From positions 1-48,865 of the forward strand of contig JAGMAB010000002.1 of NCBI GenBank assembly GCA_023131055.1: a DNA stretch of 48,865 nt, given 5' to 3'. Origin of the DNA: Candidatus Parcubacteria bacterium. Lineage in GTDB: Bacteria; Patescibacteriota; Minisyncoccia; Minisyncoccales; JAGMAB01. This document shows positions 7,400 through 16,709 of this stretch, piece by piece (within the stretch, counting starts at the first letter, position 1; every line of letters begins with the position of its first letter). The position numbers were made by a program, and so were the translations under genes. The notes beneath the pieces are model-generated. The model worked only from the letters and a program-made list of their open reading frames with translations. It was not told where the DNA came from and did no database searches.

Positions 7400-10300
7400 A
7401 TGAAGAATAATTCAAAGGGAAAAAAATTAATCTCACTTCAAGAGGCGACAAAATATTGTTCTTACTCGCAGCCCTATTTAAGATTGCGAGTGAGGCAGGG
7501 AAAATTAAAGGCAGTAAAGATAGAAAATAATTGGTTCACTACTAAAAAATGGATAGAAGAATATTTACAAAAAATTGAAAGTTTTAATGGAAAAAGAAAC
7601 TCTTATTTCCAAAAAGACATTGGAAAATTAAAAACTGAAATTGAAAGATTAAAAAAAGAGATAAAAGTTTTAGAGCCGAAAAAAACTTTTCCAACTTCTC
7701 CAATTCTTGTTTTAAAACCAGCTCTCATTGCAGCCCTGGTTTTTATTTTGTTATGTACAGGAATTGTTTTTGGTAAAGATTCAATTATTAATTTTGCTGA
7801 AGATGTTTCTGAAAACATTTCTGAAAATATTTCTAAAGGGGCAAATATAGCAGGGGAAATAGTATCGGAAATCTCTGTGCCAAAAGTATCTTTACCAAAA
7901 GTATCCTTGCCAAAAGTATCTCTGCCAGAAATATCCGGTTCAGAAATTTCAGCAACAGTGTTTGATACATTCAACATATTGATTTCCGAAATCAATATGT
8001 TGTCCAATAGGGTTGGAAATAAAGCAGCAGATGTTAGCCAATCTGCCAGTCAGGGTATTCAAACAATTCCCCAAACCATAATTCAGGGCTACACTTTTGC
8101 TGATGATTTTGTTGAACAAAAAATTTCCTTGTTTGGTAAAAATATTACTGAAAGATATTTAGCGGCTGATAATTTTGTGGAGCAAAAAATTTCATTATTT
8201 GGAAGACAGATGACTGAAGGAACTAAGGAAGTAGTGGAGATGGTCAGTCAGCCATTTAAAAAAGAGATTGTCATAGAAAAAGTTGCCCCGGTTTCGGGAA
8301 TAACTGAAAAGGAAATTGAAACTTTAAAATCCCAAAGTAAAGAACTAAAAGAAAAAATTGAAAAATTAGAAAGAGAGGGAATTACAGCAAAAGAAATTAT
8401 CAAAGAAGTTGAGGTTTCAAGAATTACAAGAATTGAGCCGGTGAAAGAAATTACAAAAGAAAAAATAATCACTAAGATAGATGACAAGGAATTAAAAAAA
8501 CTCAAAGCCCAAGTAGCTGAATTTTCTCTCTGGGGAACTGACATTGAAGAATTAAGAAACATTACCAAGAAACTTCAGTCCAGGCCTACGGCAACATACG
8601 CGGCAAGCGCTCCAATATATATTGCTTCCCAGGGCCTTCAGGTAGGCGGCACCGGAACATTTGCTTCATTGGGCGTTTCCGGTTCTGCCGGCATAGGTCA
8701 TTTAGGTGTTGGCGGTTCAACTTCTCTTGGCTCAACTTCTTCTGATTATTTAACCGTTAACGCCACTTCTGCTTTTAAGTCAGCAGTAACAGCGGAAGCC
8801 GGGCTGACAGTCGGCACCTCAACCTTGGTTATTGATTCCCAAGGCAATATCTCCACTACCGGAAACATTACCACTACCGGCACAGGCGATCTTATTATTT
8901 CCGGAGACCTTACTATTGCCGGGGCTCAAGTTTTATCCGGAGCATCCAGTTTTACCACTGGAACTTTTAGCGGCGATTTAACAACTGCCGGCAATTTAAT
9001 TTTTGATTTAGCTGAAGATGTAACCATTCAAACAACCGCTCCTTCAGTAGCCAGAATCTATACTATTCCCGACTTTGGAGATGACGATACTTTTGTCGGC
9101 TTGGCTGCTAATCAGGCCTTAACTAATAAGACATACGATGGTTTAAGTTTAACCGCTGAAACCACTGGCTTTACAATTGCTGGTGGAACTACTTCAAAGA
9201 CCTTAACTATAGATGCAGATGGAACTGCTTCCAATTGGAATACGGCTTATACTTATTCTACAGTAGGCCATCTTCCTTTGGTTGGCGGAACATTGACAGG
9301 CAATATAATTTTTGAGGGAGCGAGTGTTGACGAATTTGAAACAACTTTAACAGTTGAAGATCCGACCACTCCCGATAAAACTTTAACCTTGCCCAACTTT
9401 ACTGGATATGTGGTTGCTAATGTTAATAAAGTTACAAATATTGAGGGAACTGGATTGTCTGTTACAGGCGGAACTCTTAACTTTTCAAGTACGGGATTGA
9501 CTTGGGCAGGTAATGTAATAGGATTGAGTGTTGGAGGAACAGGAAAAAATCTAACCGCGACAAACGGCGGCATTGTATGGTCAGATACTGACAGTTTAGA
9601 GATTTTGGCTGCTGGCAGTTCCGGGCAGATGTTAATTTCCGGCGGCGCTGGCACTCCGTCTTGGACAACAACTACAATTCCGTCAACCGCGGCTTCCGGT
9701 TCTATTCTTGCCGCTAATTCGGCTAATACATTATCAGCAATAACTTCAACTTCTGGCACAAAAGTTTTAACAAACACAGCCGGAACAATTACTTGGGAAA
9801 CACTATCTATGACTGCTTCAAGTATTACTGAAACCTGGGCAGGCAGTGTTCAGCAGGCAATTGATAATTTAAGGCAGATGACCGGGCAAATTCGTCCAAT
9901 TAGTCAGGTGCTGGAGATAATAGATACAGGGAGTTATAGCAATATTGAAGCATCAGGAAATAATTATGTTTTAACAGCTGCAGCCACTTCGGGAAATGTT
10001 TTAACAGATGTTATTTCTTCTGATTCAAAACTTCTTTTGTATTTTAAGTCCCTTGAATTAACAGTTATTAATGGCGTTGGAAACACTCACGCAACACCGG
10101 TTCAGGTAGAAATTTACGGCAACGCTGATTCTTACGCGACAGCACTGAATGGAACCACTAAATTCACCATAGACCCAAGTAGTTCGCTTATAGAATTGAA
10201 AAGAAAAGATATAACTGAAGTTGCCACTGGCGCCAATCAAACCGATTGGACAATGACCGCTGCCGGATGTTTTCCATCTGTTGCCGGCGATGAATACGAA

Positions 10301-13123
10301 ACAATCTTGGCTCAGGAAATCGGGGTGGCAGCTGTTTTGGTAGTGGAAAAATCCGTGCTTGGGAGTTTCGCCGATACAGTAGTTTTGGAAGGCGGAACCG
10401 ACTATACAGTTGATTCTTCAACCAGAACAGCCACAAAAATCACTTTAAGTTCATCCGCTGCCAGCGACATTACAACAAGTTCAAAACTCCGCGTAACCTG
10501 GGTGGCTGATGTGATGAAAATTGACAACTCAAATATCAATACATCATTAAAACTGAAAATTTATCTCAATAGAAATGGCGTTGAAGCAACTCCGGAAATC
10601 CAAGAAGTTGCCACTGGCAAATACGTTGAAATGCTGTATGAATATACTTCCAAACCAATGTTGACTGAGAAAGATATTTTACAGCATGACATTGAAACCC
10701 TTACAATGGCAAATGTAATTAACGACGCTATGGGCGCCGGCGTGTCAGCTGACGCTATCGCTACTCAAATAAACACCGCGATTGACGAAGGCGTGAAAAC
10801 CGCCGCAGAGATTGGCGATATTTTTAATACCACTAACTTAACCGCTGCTAATCTCAATTTAATTTGTGATAGTTCTAATATAACATCAACAAATATCAAA
10901 GCGGTTTTGGATAGCGGAAATGTAACGGTAGCGTCACAACTTGGCGCTATGTTAGAAGGAACATCACTAACAGCAGCTAATGCAGCAACTGTATGCAATG
11001 AAAAGTACACGGATGCACAAAAAGCAGCGGCATTCGATAATGCAATAATGTCAGCTGCAAGAATAGCAGCCGTTTGTAACGAAGCAGGATTTACCGCAGC
11101 GAACAAAGCATTAGTATTCAACGAAGCAGGATTTATTGCTGCGAACAAAGCATTAGTATTCAACGAAGCAGGATTTACCGCAGCGAACAAAGCATTAGTA
11201 TTCAACGAAGCAGGATTTATTGCTGCGAACAAAGCAGGTGTATGCAATCACACTAATCTCACAGCAGCAGTATTAAATGCAATCTGTGATAACGCAAATA
11301 TATTATCTGCAACGATAAAAGCGATTCTTGATACCGGGGGAGTTACAGTCGCTTCTCAACTTGGCGCGATGTTAGAAGGCGCGCAACTAACAGCGGCGCA
11401 TGGTGGCGCTGTTCTTAACGCGAAATATTCTGACGCGCAAAAGGGAGCTGCTCTGGCGAACGCTATTATGTCAACAGCAAGAGTAGCATCTTTGCTTGAA
11501 ATAGCGGATTTGACAGCAGGAGTCGCGGGCACAATTTGTAATGCTGCTGAATTCACAGCGGCAAATCTAAACGCAGCTTGCGACCATGTAAATATGAGTT
11601 CTGCGCGGATAAAAGCAATATTAGATACAGCCGGCGTCACAGTAGCATCACAACTTGGCGCGATGTTAGAAGGAACCCAGCTAACCGCAGCCAACGCGGC
11701 AACTTTCTGCGAAGCAGGAACTGTTAACGACGACCAATTAAACGCTGCCTGCGATAACGCAATAATGTCATCAGCCAGAATCAAAGCAATTCTTGATGAA
11801 GGAACAGTTATTACAGCAGGACATTTAGGCGCGATGCTCGAAGGAACGCAGTTAACAGCGGCGCACGCGGCAACTTTCTGCGAAGCAGGAACTGTTAACG
11901 ACGACCAATTAAACGCTGCCTGCGATAACGCGATAATGAGTTCAGCGAGAATTAAAGCAATCCTTGATATAGGAACAGTTACAACAGCAGGTCATTTAGG
12001 CGCGATGTTAGAAGGCGCGCAACTAACCGCGGCCAACGCGGCTAATGTTTGCGAGAACAAATACACAGATGCGCAAAAAGCCGCTGCATTTGATAACGCT
12101 ATTATGACCGCGACTAAAGCCGCCTCTATTTTAGATAATACAAATCTCACTGCTGATAATACTCAAAGTATAATGAGAACAATGAGCAATTACACCAAAA
12201 TTATTGACATTATTGTTGATGACGCTTCTGACACTACTATTTCTTCTAATACCTCTGTTTCTAATGAAGTCAAGCGCTACGGAGACCTGACTATTAACAG
12301 TTCTATTACCCTTACCTTAGATGCTGCTCATAACAGAAAGGTAGTTATTGCTAAGAATGTGATCAATAATGGAACAATCAGCAAGGTCAATCTCGCAAAT
12401 AATGCTGGTGGTGGATTAATTATCATTACTAAAAATTGGGATAATAATAATCTTGTAAAGGCTGATGGAGAAGGAACCGATTCTATTGGTGCGGCTGGAG
12501 CAATTGCTAGGATAGGAACAGATGCGGTGGGAACTGGAGGCGATGGAGGGAATTCGTATGGGCCTTCTGGTGCCGCAGGTAATCCCAATGGTGGCGGCGG
12601 TGGAGGTGGAGCTTTCGGATCCGATCCTACCCCTGGTGGTTCTGTTTCCTATACTGACTATACCGCTGCTTCCCTTTATCAAACCTTTCGCAATGCAACT
12701 ATTGACTGGTGGCTTGCCAATGTTGGCACTGTTAAAAATCCTATTTCTCCTCAATCTTTTCCCAATATCTATGGAGCAAGCGGGGGAGATAGAGGGTATC
12801 ATAATGCTGATTTCTATGGGGGCTACGGAGGTTCTGGTGGAGGGGAAATTATTGTTCTTTCTGATGTTTTTGACAATACTGGTGGGACATTAAGAGCAAA
12901 CGGTTCTAATGGGGGAGACGGTCATACCGCGAACTGCAGCTATTATGCCGGTGGTGGAGGTGGTGGCGGAAGTGGTTTGATCTATGGTTTATATCGTTCT
13001 ACTTTGACCGCCGCTGGAATTCTTACTGCCAGCGGCGGGAGTGGTGGTAATGGCAACTGTTGCCATGTAGGTGGTGTCGGAGTTGCTGGCACTGCCACAA
13101 CCTATTCAGTCTCTGGAGGTTAG
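7400..13123 (+). CDS. Giant surface fibre protein with cytoplasmic helix-turn-helix and one membrane helix
   Basis: This 1907-residue protein has an unusual order of parts. Residues 8-57 resemble a MerR/excisionase-type helix-turn-helix (LISLQEATKYCSYSQPYLR). A short coiled coil and one membrane helix (about 103-125, PALIAALVFILLCTGIVFG) follow. Next come short repeats (KVSLPKVSLPKVSLP; FVEQKISLFG twice), a coiled coil (about 300-390), and a long region of tail-fibre-like beta repeats (TSTLVIDSQGNISTTG, GGTLTGNIIFEG). Residues about 1100-1600 are Ala-rich helical repeats, two sets of which are near identical at DNA level. The C-terminus (about 1610-1907) is Gly-rich with runs such as GGGGGGGAFG and resembles a beta-helix. 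With the N-terminus inside the cell, the rest would be outside. It sits between pilB and pilC, so a role in attachment is plausible. No enzyme motif was seen. Confidence 0.85.
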   Translation: MKNNSKGKKLISLQEATKYCSYSQPYLRLRVRQGKLKAVKIENNWFTTKKWIEEYLQKIESFNGKRNSYFQKDIGKLKTEIERLKKEIKVLEPKKTFPTSPILVLKPALIAALVFILLCTGIVFGKDSIINFAEDVSENISENISKGANIAGEIVSEISVPKVSLPKVSLPKVSLPEISGSEISATVFDTFNILISEINMLSNRVGNKAADVSQSASQGIQTIPQTIIQGYTFADDFVEQKISLFGKNITERYLAADNFVEQKISLFGRQMTEGTKEVVEMVSQPFKKEIVIEKVAPVSGITEKEIETLKSQSKELKEKIEKLEREGITAKEIIKEVEVSRITRIEPVKEITKEKIITKIDDKELKKLKAQVAEFSLWGTDIEELRNITKKLQSRPTATYAASAPIYIASQGLQVGGTGTFASLGVSGSAGIGHLGVGGSTSLGSTSSDYLTVNATSAFKSAVTAEAGLTVGTSTLVIDSQGNISTTGNITTTGTGDLIISGDLTIAGAQVLSGASSFTTGTFSGDLTTAGNLIFDLAEDVTIQTTAPSVARIYTIPDFGDDDTFVGLAANQALTNKTYDGLSLTAETTGFTIAGGTTSKTLTIDADGTASNWNTAYTYSTVGHLPLVGGTLTGNIIFEGASVDEFETTLTVEDPTTPDKTLTLPNFTGYVVANVNKVTNIEGTGLSVTGGTLNFSSTGLTWAGNVIGLSVGGTGKNLTATNGGIVWSDTDSLEILAAGSSGQMLISGGAGTPSWTTTTIPSTAASGSILAANSANTLSAITSTSGTKVLTNTAGTITWETLSMTASSITETWAGSVQQAIDNLRQMTGQIRPISQVLEIIDTGSYSNIEASGNNYVLTAAATSGNVLTDVISSDSKLLLYFKSLELTVINGVGNTHATPVQVEIYGNADSYATALNGTTKFTIDPSSSLIELKRKDITEVATGANQTDWTMTAAGCFPSVAGDEYETILAQEIGVAAVLVVEKSVLGSFADTVVLEGGTDYTVDSSTRTATKITLSSSAASDITTSSKLRVTWVADVMKIDNSNINTSLKLKIYLNRNGVEATPEIQEVATGKYVEMLYEYTSKPMLTEKDILQHDIETLTMANVINDAMGAGVSADAIATQINTAIDEGVKTAAEIGDIFNTTNLTAANLNLICDSSNITSTNIKAVLDSGNVTVASQLGAMLEGTSLTAANAATVCNEKYTDAQKAAAFDNAIMSAARIAAVCNEAGFTAANKALVFNEAGFIAANKALVFNEAGFTAANKALVFNEAGFIAANKAGVCNHTNLTAAVLNAICDNANILSATIKAILDTGGVTVASQLGAMLEGAQLTAAHGGAVLNAKYSDAQKGAALANAIMSTARVASLLEIADLTAGVAGTICNAAEFTAANLNAACDHVNMSSARIKAILDTAGVTVASQLGAMLEGTQLTAANAATFCEAGTVNDDQLNAACDNAIMSSARIKAILDEGTVITAGHLGAMLEGTQLTAAHAATFCEAGTVNDDQLNAACDNAIMSSARIKAILDIGTVTTAGHLGAMLEGAQLTAANAANVCENKYTDAQKAAAFDNAIMTATKAASILDNTNLTADNTQSIMRTMSNYTKIIDIIVDDASDTTISSNTSVSNEVKRYGDLTINSSITLTLDAAHNRKVVIAKNVINNGTISKVNLANNAGGGLIIITKNWDNNNLVKADGEGTDSIGAAGAIARIGTDAVGTGGDGGNSYGPSGAAGNPNGGGGGGGAFGSDPTPGGSVSYTDYTAASLYQTFRNATIDWWLANVGTVKNPISPQSFPNIYGASGGDRGYHNADFYGGYGGSGGGEIIVLSDVFDNTGGTLRANGSNGGDGHTANCSYYAGGGGGGGSGLIYGLYRSTLTAAGILTASGGSGGNGNCCHVGGVGVAGTATTYSVSGG
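11078..11245 (+). repeat. Four 42-bp tandem repeats inside the fibre gene
   Basis: Copies start at 11078, 11120, 11162 and 11204, each encoding NEAGF-AANKALVF. Copies 1 and 3 share GCAGGATTTACCGCAGC, and copies 2 and 4 share GCAGGATTTATTGCTGC, so the array looks like an 84-bp block duplicated once. Confidence 0.9.
11697..11939 (+). repeat. 171-bp-spaced long repeat in the fibre gene
   Basis: A block of about 65 bp encoding ATFCEAGTVNDDQLNAACDNA occurs at about 11697 and again 171 bp later, nearly identical. This gives a 57-residue period and indicates recent duplication within the Ala-rich domain. Confidence 0.85.
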
Positions 13124-13164
13124 TATTATAAGAAAACGGGGTCAACTTTGTTTTCGAAAAAGAG

Positions 13165-13231
13165 AATGTCAATCCTAAACCATAAAAAATTGAAAAAACC
13201 GAGAATTCACAATTATCTACTTGACACCTAA
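13165..13231 (+). pseudogene. Truncated copy of the start of the secreted protein gene at 14534
   Basis: Bases 13165-13199 match 14533-14567 with one mismatch, encoding MSILNHKKLKK, then diverge and stop after 22 codons (TAA at 13229). It is too short to be a gene in its own right. It lies directly upstream of the first DUF4143-type ATPase, while the intact copy overlaps that ATPase's 3' end, so the ATPase is bracketed by a direct repeat. Confidence 0.7.
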
Positions 13232-13248
13232 AATAGTAATGCTAAAAT
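13221..13248 (+). promoter_or_regulatory. Promoter of ATPase 1, leaderless
   Basis: TTGACA (13221-13226), a 16-bp spacer and TAAAAT (13243-13248), followed by only 8 bp before the ATG at 13257. Transcription would start at or very near the start codon. Confidence 0.65.
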
Positions 13249-13256
13249 AGGGATAT

Positions 13257-14546
13257 ATGCAGAAAATAGAAAAGAACAAAATCATTCAACGGGAAGTTTT
13301 TCCTAAAATTGTCGCTCATCTTGGAAAACCGGAAATAACCCTGATTACCGGGGCAAGGCAAACCGGCAAGACAACGCTTTTAGGAATGCTTAAAGAACGG
13401 CTGATCAAAGAAAAAAAAGTTGCTTCTGAAAACATTTTTTACTTTAATTTGGATATTGTAAAGGATTGGGAGTTTTTTCAAGACCAGACAAAGTTTATAG
13501 AATTTCTCAAAGACCGAAGCCAAGAGCAGAAGATTTATGTATTAGTAGACGAGGCGCAGAGAGTTCCGAATTGTTCTCGATTTTTTAAAGGCGTTTATGA
13601 TTCAGATTTAAATGTTAAATTGGTCCTGACCGGCTCAAGCTCATTGGAATTAAAAACACGTTTTCAGGAATCATTAGCCGGCAGAAAACAAGTTTTTCAT
13701 CTTTTTTCTTTTTCTTTTACCGAATTTTTACAGGCAAAGGATAAAATATTAGCCGAACTATTAGAAAAGAAATCTAAAATATCCGAAATTTCCAAGAAGC
13801 AGATTTTATCCTTATTTAAAGAATATGTTATTTGGGGCGGTTATCCGCGAGTAGTTCTTTCTTCAACCAATCAAGAAAAATCAGATGTTTTGTCTGATAT
13901 TTATTCCAGCTATATTGAAAAAGACATTGTTGGTTTATTGGAAATAAAAAATCGGCTGAAATTTTCTGATTTAGTGAAACTTTTAGCCGGGCAAATAGGA
14001 CAGCTAGTTAATATAAGCGAGTTGTCTAACTCATTAAATTTAGACAGAGAAACAGTGGAAAGATATTTGAAAGCGCTGGAAGAGACATTTATTATCAGTC
14101 CTTTAATCCCTTATTTTAAAAATCCTCGCCAGGAAATAGTAAAACAAAATAAAATATATTTTAATGATACTGGAATTAGGAATTACGCTTTGGATAATTT
14201 CTCATTGCTTTCCGAAAGGCAGGATGCGGGATTGGTCTTAGAAAATACTGTTTTTAGAGAAATTTTGCTTTCTTTGTCTTTATTTCAAAAGATTCGTTTT
14301 TGGCGGACAAAACAGGGAGCTGAAGTTGATTTTTTAATTTTGAAAGGAGAAAAAATAGTTCCGATAGAGGTAAAATCAAAGATAAGAAAACCAGTTATTT
14401 CTTTAGGTTTAAGGAGTTTTATTGAAAAATATGTTCCAGAAAAAGCTTTTATAGTTAATCTATCATTAGAACAAGGAGTAAAAATTAAAAAAACAAAAGT
14501 TGATTTTATTTATCCTTTTGAGATTCAAGGAAAATGTCAATCCTAA
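13257..14546 (+). CDS. AAA ATPase with DUF4143 domain (AAA_14 family), copy 1
   Basis: The 429 residues show Walker A GARQTGKTT (32-40), Walker B IYVLVDEAQ (about 97-105) and the sensor-like VLTGSSSLEL. A winged-helix-like segment (LVNISELSNSLNLDRETVERYL) and the DUF4143 region with IYFNDTGIRNY follow. The C-terminus carries a PD-(D/E)XK-like fold signature (EVDFLI...PIEVKSK). Proteins of this family are common in archaea and CPR bacteria and their cellular role is not settled. A second, diverged member lies at 15498. The gene is bracketed by copies of a 35-bp sequence, which suggests insertion or duplication. Its last 13 bp overlap the start of the next gene. Confidence 0.88.
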   Translation: MQKIEKNKIIQREVFPKIVAHLGKPEITLITGARQTGKTTLLGMLKERLIKEKKVASENIFYFNLDIVKDWEFFQDQTKFIEFLKDRSQEQKIYVLVDEAQRVPNCSRFFKGVYDSDLNVKLVLTGSSSLELKTRFQESLAGRKQVFHLFSFSFTEFLQAKDKILAELLEKKSKISEISKKQILSLFKEYVIWGGYPRVVLSSTNQEKSDVLSDIYSSYIEKDIVGLLEIKNRLKFSDLVKLLAGQIGQLVNISELSNSLNLDRETVERYLKALEETFIISPLIPYFKNPRQEIVKQNKIYFNDTGIRNYALDNFSLLSERQDAGLVLENTVFREILLSLSLFQKIRFWRTKQGAEVDFLILKGEKIVPIEVKSKIRKPVISLGLRSFIEKYVPEKAFIVNLSLEQGVKIKKTKVDFIYPFEIQGKCQS

Positions 14547-15388
14547 ACCATAAAAAATTAAAAAAACTACTCTTTGCCTTATTTATTATAGGAGTGTTTT
14601 GCTTTTCCTTGGCTGATTTTAGTTACGCTAAAACCGAGCAGGAATGGTTGTCTGAAATCAACCAACTTTTAACCGAGTCCAAAGAAAATTCTGATTTACC
14701 TAAAGATAAACAAGAATGGCTGTCTGAATTAGAACAAGTAGCGAAAGAAGAAACAGAGAAGAGAGCTGTTGAGATAGAGTGCCTGAAAAATCCAGAAACC
14801 TGCCCTGTTGCTTTAGAATCTCTATTGATTGATAAAAAAGGAAACATTGAAGGAGTTGAGGAATTTGATTTACAATTTGAACATGCGTCTTTATTTGAAA
14901 ACTTCACCCAAAAATTAAAACAAGCCCTGGTTTCGCTCGGGCTTGTTGTTGAAAATGGAATTGCTCAAGTTAAAGAATTAATGGCTGATAAAATCACTGC
15001 TACCGAAAGGATTGTCGCGCCTGTTGGCCAGTTTGAAAAAATTGAGATGCGAGATAAACTTACTGGCGAGATTTACTGCACTTGGATTGAAAACAACGAG
15101 TGGATAAAAGTCAAAGGCGAGTGTGGAATGTTCGGGGTCAAACCCCAATCAATTCCCCCAACAGAACCAGAGTCAGAAGAATTACTAACACCAGCGGAAC
15201 CAGAAGTATTGACTGAGCCAGAACCTCCAGTTGAGGAGGAACCGTCAGTAGAAACTGAGGAATTGCCGGTTGAAGAGCCAGCGGTTGAACCTATGATAGA
15301 AGAACCAATTGAGGAACCAACAGAAGAACCAATAATTGAGGAAGAAATAATTAGTGAAGAAGAACTACCGGAAGAACCACAGGAATAA
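14534..15388 (+). CDS. Secreted Glu/Pro-rich protein of unknown function
   Basis: The 284 residues begin with a signal peptide or membrane helix (KKLLFALFIIGVFCFSLADFSYA). Two copies of a short motif follow (EQEWLSEINQLL, KQEWLSELEQV), then a middle domain (LVVENGIAQVKELMADKITATER, then GEIYCTWIENNEWIKVKGEC). The last 80 residues are almost only Glu, Pro, Ile and Val, an extended acidic tail. The stretch GMFGVKPQSIPP is encoded by a copy of the window's interspersed palindrome, so a mobile repeat supplied part of the protein. Its start overlaps ATPase 1 by 13 bp. Two truncated copies of its first codons occur at 13165 and 16710. Confidence 0.75.
   Translation: MSILNHKKLKKLLFALFIIGVFCFSLADFSYAKTEQEWLSEINQLLTESKENSDLPKDKQEWLSELEQVAKEETEKRAVEIECLKNPETCPVALESLLIDKKGNIEGVEEFDLQFEHASLFENFTQKLKQALVSLGLVVENGIAQVKELMADKITATERIVAPVGQFEKIEMRDKLTGEIYCTWIENNEWIKVKGECGMFGVKPQSIPPTEPESEELLTPAEPEVLTEPEPPVEEEPSVETEELPVEEPAVEPMIEEPIEEPTEEPIIEEEIISEEELPEEPQE
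15125..15156. repeat. Palindromic interspersed repeat, copy B, inside a coding sequence
   Basis: GGAATGTTCGGGGTCAAACC begins a palindrome ending in CAATTCC. It lies in frame within the gene at 14534-15388, just before the Glu/Pro tail, and keeps the frame open. Confidence 0.8.
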
Positions 15389-15432
15389 ATTTTCAATTAA
15401 CAATAAAAAATTTAAAAAAACTGCAAGAAAAT

Positions 15433-15460
15433 TTGACAAATACAAAATATCAGATAAAAT
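15433..15460 (+). promoter_or_regulatory. Promoter of ATPase 2
   Basis: TTGACA (15433-15438) and TAAAAT (15455-15460) with a 16-bp spacer, the same layout as the promoter of ATPase 1. The start codon is 37 bp downstream. Confidence 0.6.
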
Positions 15461-15497
15461 GTATTTAGGGATAAAGAATTATTAAAATTATCTTAAA

Positions 15498-16706
15498 ATG
15501 AGTATTATTAGAGATTTAACCCTAAAAATCCAAAAATATTTAGATAGAGACGAAATCTTGCTTATTATTGGAGCAAGGCAGTCCGGAAAAACAACTCTCT
15601 TACATCAAATAGAGGATATTTTGAAAAAGCAAAACCAAGCCAATTATTTTTTGAATCTTGAAGACCCGGATTATTTATCCCTGCTTAATCAATCTCCCAA
15701 AAATCTATTTAAAATTTTTTCTTTTGATTTGAAGCAGAAAACTTTTATTCTTATAGATGAAGTTCAGTATTTAGACAACCCTTCTAATTTTTTGAAATAT
15801 TTTTACGATGAATATTATGGCAAAATTAAAATAATTGCCTCCGGCTCATCGGCGTTTTATCTTGATAAAAAATTTAAAGATTCTTTGGTAGGCAGGAAAA
15901 GAATTTTCCATCTTTTCACCCTTTCTTTTAGAGAATTTTTGCGGTTCAAAGATGAGAATCAACTCAGCCAAAAAGATTTCCAGAATTTAAGTTTACAGGA
16001 GCGAGAGAAAATCATTCTTTATTATCAGGAATACATCACTTTCGGCGGTTATCCGAGAGTTGTCTTAACTCCCTTAAAAGAAAAAGAGGAGATATTAAGA
16101 GATATCGCTTATTCCTATATTAAAAAAGATATTTACGAGGCAAATATCCGTCAGGACGAAGTTTTTTATAAATTATTTAAGATTCTCGCTTCGCAAATTG
16201 GAAATTTAGTCAACAGTTTTGAACTTGCTTCTACCTTAGGAATTTCCAAAACAGCCATAGATAACTATCTCTACGTAATGCAGAAGTCCTTCCATATTCG
16301 TTTAATCAACCCCTTTTTCAAAAATTTAAGAAAAGAATTAACAAAAATGCCAAAGGTCTACTTTTTGGATTTAGGAATAAGAAATTTCTTTCTTAAAAAT
16401 TTCAAACTATTTCAGGAAAGGGAAGATAAAGGTCCTTTATTAGAAAATGCTCTTTTTAGACAACTGATAGAGAAATATAATTTTGACGAAATAAGGTTCT
16501 GGCGGACTATTCAGAAGCAGGAGCTAGATTTTATTATTGATGAAAAAATGGCTTTTGAGGTTAAAGTTCAACCGGATAAATTTAAGAAGAAAAATTATAA
16601 AGTATTTTTAGAAAACTATCCTCAGATAAAATTTTCCATTGTTTCTTTTGATACAAAAGAAAAATTAGTTGCTTCGCATCAAGTTTTTGAAATCTATCAA
16701 ATATAA
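15498..16706 (+). CDS. AAA ATPase with DUF4143 domain, copy 2
   Basis: The 402 residues have the same architecture as the gene at 13257: Walker A GARQSGKTT (25-33), Walker B FILIDEVQY, GSSAFYL, the shared REFLRF and GGYPRVVL motifs, DUF4143 with VYFLDLGIRN, and a C-terminal nuclease-like signature (ELDFII...AFEVKVQ). Similarity is clear but far from identical, so this is an old paralogue rather than a recent tandem copy. It has its own promoter. The function is unknown; the C-terminal fold suggests nucleic acid or partner binding. Confidence 0.87.
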   Translation: MSIIRDLTLKIQKYLDRDEILLIIGARQSGKTTLLHQIEDILKKQNQANYFLNLEDPDYLSLLNQSPKNLFKIFSFDLKQKTFILIDEVQYLDNPSNFLKYFYDEYYGKIKIIASGSSAFYLDKKFKDSLVGRKRIFHLFTLSFREFLRFKDENQLSQKDFQNLSLQEREKIILYYQEYITFGGYPRVVLTPLKEKEEILRDIAYSYIKKDIYEANIRQDEVFYKLFKILASQIGNLVNSFELASTLGISKTAIDNYLYVMQKSFHIRLINPFFKNLRKELTKMPKVYFLDLGIRNFFLKNFKLFQEREDKGPLLENALFRQLIEKYNFDEIRFWRTIQKQELDFIIDEKMAFEVKVQPDKFKKKNYKVFLENYPQIKFSIVSFDTKEKLVASHQVFEIYQI

Positions 16707-16709
16707 GAG

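Noticed and set aside
9253-9777. 174-residue minus-strand ORF
   Set aside because: Shadow of the fibre gene; composition follows its codon pattern and no start signal or domain is present.
11078-11245. Possible CRISPR array
   Set aside because: The 42-bp units are contiguous without unique spacers, lie inside an open frame, and no cas gene is present.
10765-11784. Ala-rich minus-strand ORFs (160 and 142 residues)
   Set aside because: Antisense of the Ala-rich repeats in the fibre gene.
15073-15396. Ser/Gly-rich minus-strand ORF
   Set aside because: Antisense of the Glu/Pro tail of the secreted protein; GAA/CCA codons read backwards give Ser and Gly.
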